This document shows positions 9,113-17,159 of a stretch of 64,000 nucleotides of DNA, one piece after another; position 1 is the stretch's first letter, and the number at the start of each line of letters is the position of its first letter. Position numbers and translations under genes: made by a program. A model generated the notes under the pieces. It searched no databases. It was not told the origin of the DNA and saw only the letters and a program-made list of their open reading frames with translations. The DNA comes from Deinococcus actinosclerus. Lineage in GTDB: Bacteria; Deinococcota; Deinococci; Deinococcales; Deinococcaceae. The stretch covers positions 619,501 through 683,500 of the forward strand of contig NZ_CP013910.1 in NCBI RefSeq assembly GCF_001507665.1, written 5' to 3'.

Positions 9113-10438
9113 ATGCGCCGCCTTGCCCTGTGCCTTAGCTTGACCCTGATGATCGCCGCCACTGCCCCGGACGCCGCCGCCCAGACCGCCCCCACCGCGC
9201 CGAACACTGCGGCGCCCCAGACCGCCGCGCCGTTCCTGCCCGGCGACGCCCGCCCCGACGCCCCGGAACTCGCCGCGCGCGGCAGCTTCGCGGTGGGCGT
9301 GCGCACCGTCACGCTGGTCAACCCGGGCCAGCCCGACCTCGCCCGTGCGCCACAGGGTGGGCCCGTACCGCGCGCCGACCGCCGCCTGACCGTGGAGGTC
9401 TGGTACCCCACCGCGAGCGGCGCGAAGGAAGCCGTCACGTACGCCGACACCCTCACGAGCGGGAAGGCCTTCACCTTCGACGGCCGCGCCGCCCGGGACG
9501 CCAAGCCCCTGAGCGGGCAGGCGTTCCCACTGGTGATCGTGTCGCACGGGTACACCGGCAGCCGCTACCTCCTGACGTACCTCACCGAGAATCTCGCCAG
9601 CAAGGGGTACGTCGTGGCGGCCATCGACCACACCGACAGCACCCACGACAACCGCGGGCCGTTCAACAGCACCCTGGTGAACCGCGCGCCCGACATCAAC
9701 TTCACCCTCGACCAGCTCGCGAAACTCGGCGCGCCCGGCAGCGGCTCCCCGCTGAGCGGCGTCGTGAATGCCAGCCGCACCGCCGTCCTCGGGTACTCTA
9801 TGGGCGGCTACGGCGCGCTGAACGCCGCCGGGGCCGGGTACGCCCCGAAGGTCGCGGCGCTGCTGCCCGGCGGCACCCTGACCCCCCGCCAGACCGGCGC
9901 GTTCACGCCCGACCCTCGCATCCGCGCCGCCGTCGCCTTCGCGCCCTGGGGCGGCCTCAGCGCCGCGCGTGGCCTGGGCGTGCCCACCGGCGAGTACGGC
10001 TTCTGGGACACCAAGGGCCTGGAGGGCCTGAAGGTGCCCACCCTGTTCGTCGTGGGCGACCATGACGACGTGTCCGGCTTCGAGGAGGGCGTCAAACCGC
10101 TGTTCGAGCACGCCGTGAACGCCGACCGCTACCTGCTGGTGTACCAGAACGCCCGGCACAACATCGCCCCGAACCCCGCGCCCAGCCTGCCGGGCCTGAG
10201 CTTCGCCGACCACGAGCACTACGCCGATCCGGTGTGGGACAGCGCCCGCCTGAACAACCTCAACCAGCACTTCGTCACCGCCTTCCTGAACCTCACCCTC
10301 AAGGGCGACGCGGGCGCCGCCGCGTACCTGAACGTCCCTACGCCCATCGCCGCGAACGCCACCGGCGCCGCCGCCTGGAAGGGCTTCGCGCCCCGCACCA
10401 TGCTGGGCCTGGAGCTGTACCACCTGCGCCCCCGCTGA
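9113..10438 (+). CDS. Secreted alpha/beta hydrolase (PAF-acetylhydrolase/dienelactone hydrolase-like)
   Basis: The 441-residue protein has a signal peptide ([24 protein letters not shown]) and a Thr/Ala/Pro linker, then an alpha/beta hydrolase fold. [17 protein letters not shown] supplies the oxyanion strand, [10 protein letters not shown] holds the nucleophilic Ser of G-x-S-x-G, and [18 protein letters not shown] and [14 protein letters not shown] are the likely regions of the acid and His. VEVWYPTAS early in the domain is typical of the PAF-acetylhydrolase-like branch. It should hydrolyse esters in the periplasm or outside. The start is set by GGAGGAA 8 nt upstream. The next small gene begins 1 nt after its stop. 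Confidence 0.85.
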   Translation: MRRLALCLSLTLMIAATAPDAAAQTAPTAPNTAAPQTAAPFLPGDARPDAPELAARGSFAVGVRTVTLVNPGQPDLARAPQGGPVPRADRRLTVEVWYPTASGAKEAVTYADTLTSGKAFTFDGRAARDAKPLSGQAFPLVIVSHGYTGSRYLLTYLTENLASKGYVVAAIDHTDSTHDNRGPFNSTLVNRAPDINFTLDQLAKLGAPGSGSPLSGVVNASRTAVLGYSMGGYGALNAAGAGYAPKVAALLPGGTLTPRQTGAFTPDPRIRAAVAFAPWGGLSAARGLGVPTGEYGFWDTKGLEGLKVPTLFVVGDHDDVSGFEEGVKPLFEHAVNADRYLLVYQNARHNIAPNPAPSLPGLSFADHEHYADPVWDSARLNNLNQHFVTAFLNLTLKGDAGAAAYLNVPTPIAANATGAAAWKGFAPRTMLGLELYHLRPR

Positions 10439-10439
10439 C

Positions 10440-10697
10440 GTGACCGACATCCGCCGTACCCTCCACCACGTGCAGGCGGACGGGCAGCACCTGCGCGTGC
10501 ACCTGCTCGTCAGCGGCGCCGTCCGCCTGGACCTGGACGGCGTCACACACGACGAACCCACCCTGGAGGGCGCCCTGGACGCCGCGGCCCTGTGGCCCGC
10601 CGTGCCCGGCGCCCTCTACAGCGCGCTGGCCTGGGAACTGGACCTCTGCGCCACGCGTGGTGGACCCTGGTCACCGCCGGGCGGCCCGGCCGCCTGA
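10440..10697 (+). CDS. Small hypothetical protein after the hydrolase
   Basis: The 85-residue product begins at a GTG immediately after the hydrolase stop codon, which implies translational coupling. It is soluble and has no recognisable domain; the N-terminal half (DIRRTLHHVQADGQHLRVHL) looks like a small beta-rich module. The last 15 residues are Gly/Pro-rich and may be disordered. The function is unknown. Confidence 0.5.
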   Translation: MTDIRRTLHHVQADGQHLRVHLLVSGAVRLDLDGVTHDEPTLEGALDAAALWPAVPGALYSALAWELDLCATRGGPWSPPGGPAA

Positions 10698-10769
10698 ACC
10701 ACGCCCCGGCGTGAAGGACCCCACAGGGGCGCCCAGAGCGGGGGATATCCACCCCCACCCCGGGCGCGT

Positions 10770-10775
10770 TACCCT
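10770..10775 (+). promoter_or_regulatory. -10 box of a leaderless promoter (frameshifted gene)
   Basis: TACCCT ends 7 nt before the ATG at 10783. Confidence 0.45.
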
Positions 10776-10782
10776 AGGTGGG

Positions 10783-11198
10783 ATGCTGGGTTTCCTGATC
10801 GTCATTGTGCTGCTGGCCGCCGCCGCGTTCGCCTGGCGGGCCACGCGCCGCGCCGCGCCCCCCAGTCCACCCGGCCCCCCGAACCGGCCGCGCCGCTGCC
10901 CGCCGGGGACGTGCGCCCCACCGCGCCCACCCTGGTCATGCCCGGCGAGGGCGGCGAACTGCTGCACGACGCGCAGAGCGAGATGCTCGCCGACGTGAGC
11001 CCCGAGGAACTCCAGCGTCTGATGGCCGCCGTGCCCAGGGACGTCATGGGCCGCGCCATCGGGCAGGAGGAACTGACCAGCCACGCTCCCGTCACCGCCG
11101 AGCAGCGGCAGGAACTCCAGGGGCTGGGCAGCGCCCTGGACGACCTGGACTTCTGGAACGTCGAGGAGAGCGACCCGAAGAACCCGCCGAAAGCCTGA
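10783..11198 (+). pseudogene. Frameshifted small membrane-anchored protein
   Basis: The reading frame from the ATG at 10783 gives a membrane anchor (MLGFLIVIVLLAAAAFAWRA). The next frame from about 10857 to the TGA at 11198 gives a coherent acidic domain (TAPTLVMPGEGGELLHDAQS, then VSPEELQRLMAAVP and QEELTSHAPVTAEQRQEL). Neither part makes sense alone. One extra C in the six-C run at 10858-10863 would join them into a protein of about 139 residues. This may be a sequencing indel, a real mutation, or a -1 slip on the C run. If the second part is used alone, it would start at the GTG at 10911. The family is unknown. Confidence 0.6.
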
Positions 11199-11254
11199 CG
11201 GGCCCAGGCGATTCCCCCGGAGCTTTCCGGTAGAGCCCGCCCCGGTCGGCCCCG

Positions 11255-11260
11255 CACAAT
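11255..11260 (+). promoter_or_regulatory. -10-like box before the Ada/AlkA fusion
   Basis: CACAAT ends 6 nt before the ATG at 11267. Confidence 0.35.
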
Positions 11261-11266
11261 GCGGGC

Positions 11267-12658
11267 ATGACCCTCCCGTACGCCCGCGACTTCATGCTGG
11301 GCCGCATGTTCGCGGCGGACGCGGCGTTCGACGGGCTGTTCTACACCGGCGTGACGAGCACCGGCATCTACTGCCTGCCGTCCTGCCGGGCCCGCAAACC
11401 CCGCGCGGAGCACGTGCGGTTCCACGCGACGCCCCATGAGGCGCGCGCGGCGGGTCTGCGCGCCTGCCGCCGCTGCCACCCGGACGCCTACCGGGGCGTG
11501 CCCGGTCCCGAGGCGGCGCTGCTGACCGCGCTGGGCGGCGTGCGCGTGCCCGACGTGCCGGGCGTGCGGGCGCTGGCCGACGCGCTGCACGTGGGGGAGA
11601 GTGCCCTGCACGCCAAGTGGCGCGAGCTGTTCCAGGTGACGCCCGGCGAGTGGCTGGCCCGCGAGCGCGTCCGGCTGGCCGCGCGGACCCTGCGCGGCAC
11701 CGGGGCCAGCGTGGCGGAGGTCGCGTTCGCAGTGGGCTTCGGGAGCCTGTCGGCGTTCGGCGCGCAGTTCCGGCGCGGGATGCACCTGACCCCGCAGGCG
11801 TGGCGGCACGCCGGGCGCGGCGCCGGGCTGACCCTGACCCTCCCGGCGGCCTTCCCGCTGGAGGTCGTGTGGCGCGACCTGGGCCGCGACCCGGACTCCG
11901 TGACGCAGCGGGTGGATGCGCGCGGTGGCCGAGTGGCCTTCGCCTGGACCTTCCCCGGCGGGCCGCAGCGGGTCACGCTGCACGTCACCGCCGGGCAGGT
12001 CGAGGTGCACCCGGACGACCCCGGGGCGCTGACCCCCACCGACTGGGAAGCGCTGCACACCCTGACCGTCCGCGCGCTGGGGCTGCACACGCCCCTGTCC
12101 GGCGGCGACTGGCCGGTCCCGCTGGTCCCGCAGGCCCTCGACGGGCTGATCTGGGCGGTGGCGGGGCAGCAGGTCACGTTCACGCAGGCCTGCCGCATCC
12201 GCCGCACACTGACCGGGCGATATGGCACGCCCGTCGCGGGGGGGCTGACCGCGCCGCCCACCGCCGCGCAACTGGCCGCCCTGGGCGACGCCGACCTGCG
12301 CGCCTGCGGCCTGACCGACGCGCGCGCGGCCCTGCTGCGCCGCCTCGCGGGGCGGGTCGCGCGGGGCGAACTGAACCTGGACGCGCTGGCGCGCGGCACG
12401 GTCGGCGCGGCCCGCCGCACGCTGCTGGCCGTGCCCGGCATCGGGCCCTGGACGGCGGACTACGTGCGGCTGCGTGTCCTGGGCTTCCCCGACGTCGTGC
12501 CTGAGGGGGACGCCGCGCTGGCCGCCAGCCTGCGCCGCACACACGCCCTGCCCGCGCGGCCCACGCCCGCGCAGGTGCAGGCGCTGCTGCTGCCGCACGC
12601 GCCGCGCCGCAGTCAGGCCGTGCTGCGTGCGTGGCACGCGGCCCTCGACCCCGTGTAA
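11267..12658 (+). CDS. alkA: Ada-type regulator fused to 3-methyladenine DNA glycosylase (AlkA)
   Basis: The 463-residue protein combines four modules. The Ada N-terminal zinc domain (residues about 10-75) has all four cysteines: Cys36 and Cys40 in IYCLPSC, and Cys67 and Cys70 in CRRC. An AraC-type helix-turn-helix follows (about 85-180, ending VAFAVGFGSLSAFGAQFRRG). Then come an AlkA N-terminal beta domain and the HhH-GPD glycosylase, with hairpin VPGIGPWTADY at about 388-398 and the catalytic Asp415 in PEGDAAL. It should sense methyl phosphotriesters through a cysteine, activate its own gene, and excise 3-methyladenine. The Ada O6-methylguanine methyltransferase domain is absent. Confidence 0.9.
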   Translation: MTLPYARDFMLGRMFAADAAFDGLFYTGVTSTGIYCLPSCRARKPRAEHVRFHATPHEARAAGLRACRRCHPDAYRGVPGPEAALLTALGGVRVPDVPGVRALADALHVGESALHAKWRELFQVTPGEWLARERVRLAARTLRGTGASVAEVAFAVGFGSLSAFGAQFRRGMHLTPQAWRHAGRGAGLTLTLPAAFPLEVVWRDLGRDPDSVTQRVDARGGRVAFAWTFPGGPQRVTLHVTAGQVEVHPDDPGALTPTDWEALHTLTVRALGLHTPLSGGDWPVPLVPQALDGLIWAVAGQQVTFTQACRIRRTLTGRYGTPVAGGLTAPPTAAQLAALGDADLRACGLTDARAALLRRLAGRVARGELNLDALARGTVGAARRTLLAVPGIGPWTADYVRLRVLGFPDVVPEGDAALAASLRRTHALPARPTPAQVQALLLPHAPRRSQAVLRAWHAALDPV

Positions 12659-12731
12659 GCCCTGCCCCTCACCCCCGGTCCGGCGCGTAGGGGTGCCGGA
12701 CGACCTTCCCCATGCCGCCAGGAGCCCGACC

Positions 12732-13592
12732 ATGATCCGACCCGACCACGCCCGCACCCTCCACGCCCTGCACGCCCCCGCTGGTGGCGGCCTGATCCTC
12801 CCGAACGCCTGGGACGCCGCGAGCGCCCGCACGCTGGAGCACGCGGGCGCGCCCGCCATCGGCACGACCAGCGCCGGGATCGCCTTCGCGCTGGGCTACC
12901 CCGACGGGCAGGCCGCGCCCGTGGAGGACCTGCTGGACGCCCTGGCGCGCCTCGTCCGGGCCACCTCCCGGCCCGTCACCGCTGACCTGGAAGGCGGGTA
13001 CGCCCCTGACCCAGAGGGCGTCGCGGCGACTGTGACCCGCGCGCTGCGGCTGGGCGTGGCGGGCCTGAATCTGGAGGACGCTGCCGGCACGGGCGCACTG
13101 CGGTGCGTCGAGGACCAGACGCTGCGGCTGCGCGCCGCCCGGCAGGCCGCCGACGGCCTGGGCGTCCCCGCGTACCTGAATGCCCGGACCGACACGTACC
13201 TCGCCGGGGTCGGGACCACCCCCGCTGAACGCTTCGCGGAGACCGTCCGGCGCGGCCGGGCGTACCTGCACGCCGGGGCGGACAGCGTGTTCGTGCCCGG
13301 CCTGACCGACCCCACGACCATCCGCGAGCTGCGCGCCGCGCTGGGCGGCCCGGTCAGCGTGATGCTCCTGCCCGGCGGGCCCGGCGCCCCCACCCTGCTG
13401 CGCGCCGGGGCCAGCCGCGTCAGCAGCGGCCCTGGCCTGATGCTCGCCTCGCTGGGCCACACCCTGACCCTCACCCGCGACCTGCTGGGCCCCGGCACCC
13501 TGCCCGCCACGCCCGGCCCCGACTACGCGCAGGTGCAGGGGTGGTTCAGTCGCCCGGCAGCAGGCGCGGATTCCAGTGCGCCGGGCCGCTGA
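12732..13592 (+). CDS. Isocitrate lyase/PEP mutase superfamily protein
   Basis: The 286-residue TIM-barrel protein resembles the short, PrpB-like branch: LILPNAWDAASARTLEHAGA, then GTTSAGIAFALGYPDG, VTADLEGGY with a metal-binding Asp/Glu pair, GLNLEDA, and LNARTDTYL. The KKCGH motif of true isocitrate lyases is missing. Members cleave or rearrange C-C or P-C bonds in 2-oxo or carboxy acids, and the substrate cannot be told from the sequence. Its 3' end overlaps the convergent lepB gene by 47 bp. An AGGAG ribosome-binding site precedes the ATG at 12732. Confidence 0.8.
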   Translation: MIRPDHARTLHALHAPAGGGLILPNAWDAASARTLEHAGAPAIGTTSAGIAFALGYPDGQAAPVEDLLDALARLVRATSRPVTADLEGGYAPDPEGVAATVTRALRLGVAGLNLEDAAGTGALRCVEDQTLRLRAARQAADGLGVPAYLNARTDTYLAGVGTTPAERFAETVRRGRAYLHAGADSVFVPGLTDPTTIRELRAALGGPVSVMLLPGGPGAPTLLRAGASRVSSGPGLMLASLGHTLTLTRDLLGPGTLPATPGPDYAQVQGWFSRPAAGADSSAPGR

Positions 13593-14259
13593 GCTGCACG
13601 CGCCGTTCGGGGTGCGCCTGTCCGTCGCAGGGAGGCTGCGCGTGCCCGGGGACGGTCAGGGGCCACACGCTGGCGACCGCCCGCCCGGCGATGTCGGCGG
13701 TGTCCACCGGACCGAAGACGCGGCTGTCGAGGCTGCCCCCCTCGCTGCGGTTGTCGCCCATCACGAAGTACGCCCCGGCGGGCACGGTGACGGCGGGCGT
13801 GTTCGCCAGCGGACTGGCGGTGTCGTGGCAGCTGGCGTCCCAGTACGCCTGCGTGCGCGGCTCGGGGAGCGGCTGGCCGTTCACGAGGACGGTGCCGCCG
13901 CGCACCTGAACTGTGTCGCCGGGCAGGCCCACGACGCGCTTGACGAGGTACGGGCGGTACGCCCAGGGGAGGGTCACGCCCCGGTACTCGCGCGTCCACT
14001 CGGCGGCGGCGCTGCGGGGCGGTTTGAACACGACCACGTCGCCGCGCGCGTACGTGCCCAGCCCGGCGCGGTGCGCCCAGCCCTCGACCTTCGGGACGAC
14101 CAGCCCCTCGCCGTGGCGCAGGCCGGGCAGCATGCTCGCGCCGTCCACGCGCACGGCGGTCGCGCCGAACTGCGTCACGAGCAGCGCGACCAGGACGGGC
14201 GACCCCCACTCCTGCCAGAGGCTGCGCCAGCGGCCCGGGCGGCCCTGCGGCGGGGTCAC
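13546..14259 (-). CDS. lepB: Signal peptidase I
   Basis: The 237-residue protein has one membrane segment (SPVLVALLVTQFGATAV) and the S26A motifs in order: DGASMLPG with the nucleophilic Ser, ARGDVVVF, KRVVGLPGD with the general-base Lys, and MGDNRSEGGSLDSR. It removes signal peptides from exported proteins. The GTG start overlaps the stop of the HAAS-like gene as GTGA, so it is the third gene of a padR-HAAS-lepB operon. This setting is unusual, and a PadR regulator may tune export capacity. Confidence 0.9.
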   Translation of the reverse strand: MTPPQGRPGRWRSLWQEWGSPVLVALLVTQFGATAVRVDGASMLPGLRHGEGLVVPKVEGWAHRAGLGTYARGDVVVFKPPRSAAAEWTREYRGVTLPWAYRPYLVKRVVGLPGDTVQVRGGTVLVNGQPLPEPRTQAYWDASCHDTASPLANTPAVTVPAGAYFVMGDNRSEGGSLDSRVFGPVDTADIAGRAVASVWPLTVPGHAQPPCDGQAHPERRVQLSGPAHWNPRLLPGD

Positions 14260-14600
14260 CGGCTCACCTGCGCGGCGGGTGCGGGGGCGGGCGGGGTGTG
14301 GGTGCCCAGCGCGTACGCCGCGCCGCCCAGCAGGCCCGCCGCGAGCAGCCAGCGCAGCGCCAGCCCCAGCGTGTACGTCCGCGCGAAGCGCAACGCGGTC
14401 AGGGGGGCGGGGCCCGCGTCCCGCAGCGCCTGCGCCCAGGCCTGCGCCTCGTCCAGGCCGCGCAGGCGGGCGTTCAGCATATCCAGGTGCAGGTGCCCCA
14501 GCAGTTCGGCCCGCACGACCCGCGCGGCGCGCGGGGGGATCAGGCAGGTCACGCGGCGCAGGTAGGCGCGCACCTCGCGCGGGGGGTCGGGCGGGGTCAC
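14256..14600 (-). CDS. HAAS/permease-prefix-like membrane protein
   Basis: The 114-residue protein starts at a GTG overlapping the padR stop (GTGA) and ends overlapping the lepB start. Residues 5-75 (REVRAYLRRVTCLIPPRAA, HLHLDMLNARLRGLDEAQAW) look like the helical HAAS or permease-prefix domain that often follows padR genes. One membrane helix (ALRWLLAAGLLGGAAYALG) and a Pro/Ala-rich tail end it. By family context it may couple membrane state to PadR regulation. The precise role is unknown. Confidence 0.65.
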   Translation of the reverse strand: MTPPDPPREVRAYLRRVTCLIPPRAARVVRAELLGHLHLDMLNARLRGLDEAQAWAQALRDAGPAPLTALRFARTYTLGLALRWLLAAGLLGGAAYALGTHTPPAPAPAAQVSR

Positions 14601-14914
14601 CAGAGGCCCCGCAGCGCCCGGTCGAACGCGTGGTAGCGCTCGCGGCGCCGGGCGAGCTCCTCGCGGCCCGCGTCCGTCAGGGTGTACGTCCGCACCGGGG
14701 GGCCGCCGCGCGCGGGGCTGGTCTCCTGGGCCCGCAGGAACCCGGCGCGTTCCAGGCGGTGCAGCGCGGGGTACAGACTTCCCGCGTTCAGGCGGATGTG
14801 CCCGTCCGTGCCGCTCTGGACGCGCGCGGCGATGTCCTGCCCGTAGCCGCCCTCGCGTTCGAGGACGCTCAGGAGGATCAGGTCGAGGTTGCCCTTGAAG
14901 AGGTTCGGATCCAC
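14597..14914 (-). CDS. PadR-family transcriptional regulator
   Basis: The 105-residue protein is a PadR winged helix: LDLILLSVLEREGGYGQDIAARVQ at the N-terminus, the wing helix LNAGSLYPALHRLERAGFL, then YTLTDAGREELA. It is short for a PadR and lacks a long C-terminal helix, as in the s2 subgroup. The GTG start at 14914 is supported by the start motif MDPNLFKGNLDLILL, common in the family. A near-perfect palindrome just upstream is the likely autoregulatory site. It leads the operon with the HAAS-like and lepB genes. Confidence 0.88.
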   Translation of the reverse strand: MDPNLFKGNLDLILLSVLEREGGYGQDIAARVQSGTDGHIRLNAGSLYPALHRLERAGFLRAQETSPARGGPPVRTYTLTDAGREELARRRERYHAFDRALRGLW

Positions 14915-14917
14915 GGT

Positions 14918-14932
14918 TATCAGAGTCCGATA
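14918..14932. promoter_or_regulatory. Candidate PadR operator
   Basis: The 15-bp palindrome TATCAGAGTCCGATA has six of seven arm pairs matching around a central base. It lies 3-18 nt upstream of the padR start and would overlap its promoter. Confidence 0.5.
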
Positions 14933-15046
14933 TCAGGATGTGATGACGGTGAGCCGTCGGCCCCCACGGCTGCCCCGCCCCCACAGCCCCGGCCTCTGCA
15001 CGCGACCGTACGGTCTGACCGGGCGGCCCCCTGCCATCCTGACCGC

Positions 15047-16399
15047 ATGACCGCCCCGACCGCCGACCTGTCCCTGGACCTCCCGGACGCGCAGCTGCCC
15101 GGCGTGCTCGGCGCGGCCCTGACCGGCCTGTACACCGGCGAGCCGCGCCTGCCCGCCCGGCCCGGCGGGCGTGAGGCGGGACTGGCGGCGCTGCACGCCT
15201 GGACCGGAGCCGGGTACCGCGAGCGCAACCACCTGTCAGGGAACGTGTCGCGCCTGAGCATGTACCTGCGGCACGGCATGATCGGCATCCGCGAGGTCGC
15301 CGCCCACGCCCGCCACGTCCTGCGGGGCCGCGAGCGCGACGAGTTCCTGCGGCAGCTCACCTGGGGGGAGTTCTTCCGGCTGGTGCTGCGCCAGGAGGGC
15401 GCGCGCGTGCTGGACAACCTGGAGGAGCCCAAGTACCCCGCGCGCTGGACGGACGCGCTGCCGGACGACGTCCGCGCGGCCCGCACGGGCCTGCCCTGCG
15501 TGGACGCCTGGGTCACGCACCTGATCCGGGACGGGTGGCTGCACAACCACGAGCGGCTGTGGTTCGCGGCGTACCTGATCCACTGGCGCGGCGTGCACTG
15601 GCGGGCCGGGTACGCCTTCTTCCGCGAGCACCTGCTGGATGGGGACATCGCCAGCAACGCCCTGTCGTGGCAGTGGGTGGCGAGCACCTTCAGTGGCAAG
15701 CCGTACGTCATGAATCAGGAGAACGTCGAGCGCTTCAGCGGGGGCCGCTGGTGCCAGGATTGCACCGCGCGGTGCCCGTTCCGGGGCAGCTACGAGGACC
15801 TGGAGGCGCGCCTGTTCAGTGGCCGACTGCCCGAGGAGGCCCCGACGTCCGGTACCGGAGACTCTCGCCGCGCCGCGCCAGCGGATGAGGTGGTGGCCGC
15901 GCCGATCCAGCCGACCGGGCCGACCTCCCCACGCGTGGTGTGGGTGCACGGGGACGGGCTGTCCGTGACGGACCCGGCCCTGAGCGCCTGCCCGGACGCC
16001 CCGGCGCTGTTCGTCTTCGACCGGCCGTTCCTGTCGGGGACGCCCATCGCGTTTCCCCGGCTGGCGTTCATGTACCAGGGCGTGCGGGACATCGCTGCTG
16101 GGCGCCGGGCGCCCACGCACGCGCGGGTGGGCGCGGTCGCCGGGGAACTCGCGGCGTTCGCCCGCGTGTACGGGGCGGGGGAACTGCACGTCACCCGCAA
16201 CTTCACGCCGGAATTCACGCGCATCCTCGCGGGCGTGCGCGCCGCGCACCCGGACCTGCGGGTGGTCGTGCACGACCCCGAACGCCTGACGTCCTTCGAC
16301 GGGCCGGTGCGGCGCTTCTTCGGCTTCTGGAAGAAGGTGGAACGCGAGGTGTTGCAGGGCGCTCCCAGCCCCGACGCCCCCCGGCGCGGTCACCGCTGA
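15047..16399 (+). CDS. Photolyase/cryptochrome-like flavoprotein with swapped domain order
   Basis: The 450-residue protein contains both halves of a photolyase in reverse order. Residues about 35-235 match the all-helical FAD-binding domain: NHLSGNVSRLSMYLRHG, FLRQLTWGEFF, GWLHNHERLWFAAYLIHWRG, and LLDGDIASNALSWQWVAST. A cysteine cluster follows (Cys236, Cys239, Cys243), then a variable linker. Residues about 294-440 resemble the alpha/beta N-terminal domain of photolyases (PRVVWVHGDGLSVTDPALSA, ALFVFDRPF, ELHVTRNFTPEFTRIL). In classical enzymes the alpha/beta domain comes first. The protein could repair UV lesions or sense light; the chromophore and activity are not provable here. CATCCT, 6 nt upstream of the ATG, is a weak -10 box. 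Confidence 0.75.
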   Translation: MTAPTADLSLDLPDAQLPGVLGAALTGLYTGEPRLPARPGGREAGLAALHAWTGAGYRERNHLSGNVSRLSMYLRHGMIGIREVAAHARHVLRGRERDEFLRQLTWGEFFRLVLRQEGARVLDNLEEPKYPARWTDALPDDVRAARTGLPCVDAWVTHLIRDGWLHNHERLWFAAYLIHWRGVHWRAGYAFFREHLLDGDIASNALSWQWVASTFSGKPYVMNQENVERFSGGRWCQDCTARCPFRGSYEDLEARLFSGRLPEEAPTSGTGDSRRAAPADEVVAAPIQPTGPTSPRVVWVHGDGLSVTDPALSACPDAPALFVFDRPFLSGTPIAFPRLAFMYQGVRDIAAGRRAPTHARVGAVAGELAAFARVYGAGELHVTRNFTPEFTRILAGVRAAHPDLRVVVHDPERLTSFDGPVRRFFGFWKKVEREVLQGAPSPDAPRRGHR

Positions 16400-16400
16400 T

Positions 16401-16552
16401 ACGGACTCGGGTTGAAAGGTTTGCAAAGCCGTTCAACCCGAGCAGCCTCGGAGAGCTGCGCAGCAGAGCGAGCAGGAGCGAAACGCCCCTCCGGGCGTGG
16501 AGTTGGCAACCCGGTGCCCTTCCGGGTTGTTAACGCAACAGACGGAATCCGT
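16401..16552. repeat. Palindromic small non-coding repeat (SNR/MITE-like)
   Basis: About 152 bp starting 1 nt after the photolyase-like stop codon. It has imperfect inverted ends (ACGGACTC at 16401 and GGAATCCGT ending at 16552) and four internal stems: 11 bp at 16406-16416/16432-16442, the palindrome GCTGCGCAGC at 16455-16464, 6 bp at 16483-16488/16493-16498, and 8 bp at 16507-16514/16522-16529. No protein is encoded. The shape resembles the small non-coding repeats known from Deinococcus genomes. Confidence 0.65.
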
Positions 16553-16616
16553 GTGACCCACCCCAGACCAGGGCCGGGTGTCCATCTGGCGGATGCGCCC
16601 GCCCGCCGGGGTGGGG

Positions 16617-16622
16617 GAGACT
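16617..16622 (+). promoter_or_regulatory. -10-like box before the DinB-like gene
   Basis: GAGACT, one base off TAGACT, ends 6 nt before the ATG at 16629. Confidence 0.3.
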
Positions 16623-16628
16623 GCCCGC

Positions 16629-17159
16629 ATGACTGCACCGAATGCCGACCTGCGCGCCGCGTACGCCTGGGCCCGCGTGGGCCGCGAGCGCCTGCTGACG
16701 TGGCTGGAATCCCTGCCCGGGGGCGTGTACACCCTGGAACGCCCGGACTTCGCGTTCGGCAGCCTGCGGAACGTGCAGGTGCACGTCGCGGACTGCTACC
16801 GCATGTGGATCGCGGCGCGCGGCCTGGGCGAGACCGTCGTGCGGCTCGACCCGAGCGCGCTGCCGGACGTGGCGGCCCTGCGCGCCGCCTTCGCGGACGT
16901 GGACGCCCTGGTCGAGCGGGCGCTGGCTGCCTTCACGCAGCCGGACGAGCCGCGCCGCGTGACCTCCGGGGACCGGGAACTGGAGGTCACGGGCCGCTGG
17001 CTGGTCATGCATCCCCTGACGCACGAGTTCCACCACAAGGGCCAGCTCCTGACGATGGGCCGCGTGCTGGGCTTCCCGTACCCGGCAGGGCCTGACACAG
17101 ACCTGGGGCCGCCGCTTCCTCCGGCAGCCCTGGGGCTGCTGACGGAGCCCGGCGCTTGA
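16629..17159 (+). CDS. DinB-family metal-binding protein
   Basis: The 176-residue four-helix protein has the DinB metal triad: one His in VHVADCYRMW and two in HPLTHEFHHKGQLLTMGRVLG. DinB/YfiT-like proteins are often thiol-dependent metalloenzymes, and Deinococcus genomes carry many of them, some induced by damage. The substrate is unknown. The next gene starts at a TTG overlapping this stop codon (TTGA), so the two are likely translated together. Confidence 0.82.
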   Translation: MTAPNADLRAAYAWARVGRERLLTWLESLPGGVYTLERPDFAFGSLRNVQVHVADCYRMWIAARGLGETVVRLDPSALPDVAALRAAFADVDALVERALAAFTQPDEPRRVTSGDRELEVTGRWLVMHPLTHEFHHKGQLLTMGRVLGFPYPAGPDTDLGPPLPPAALGLLTEPGA

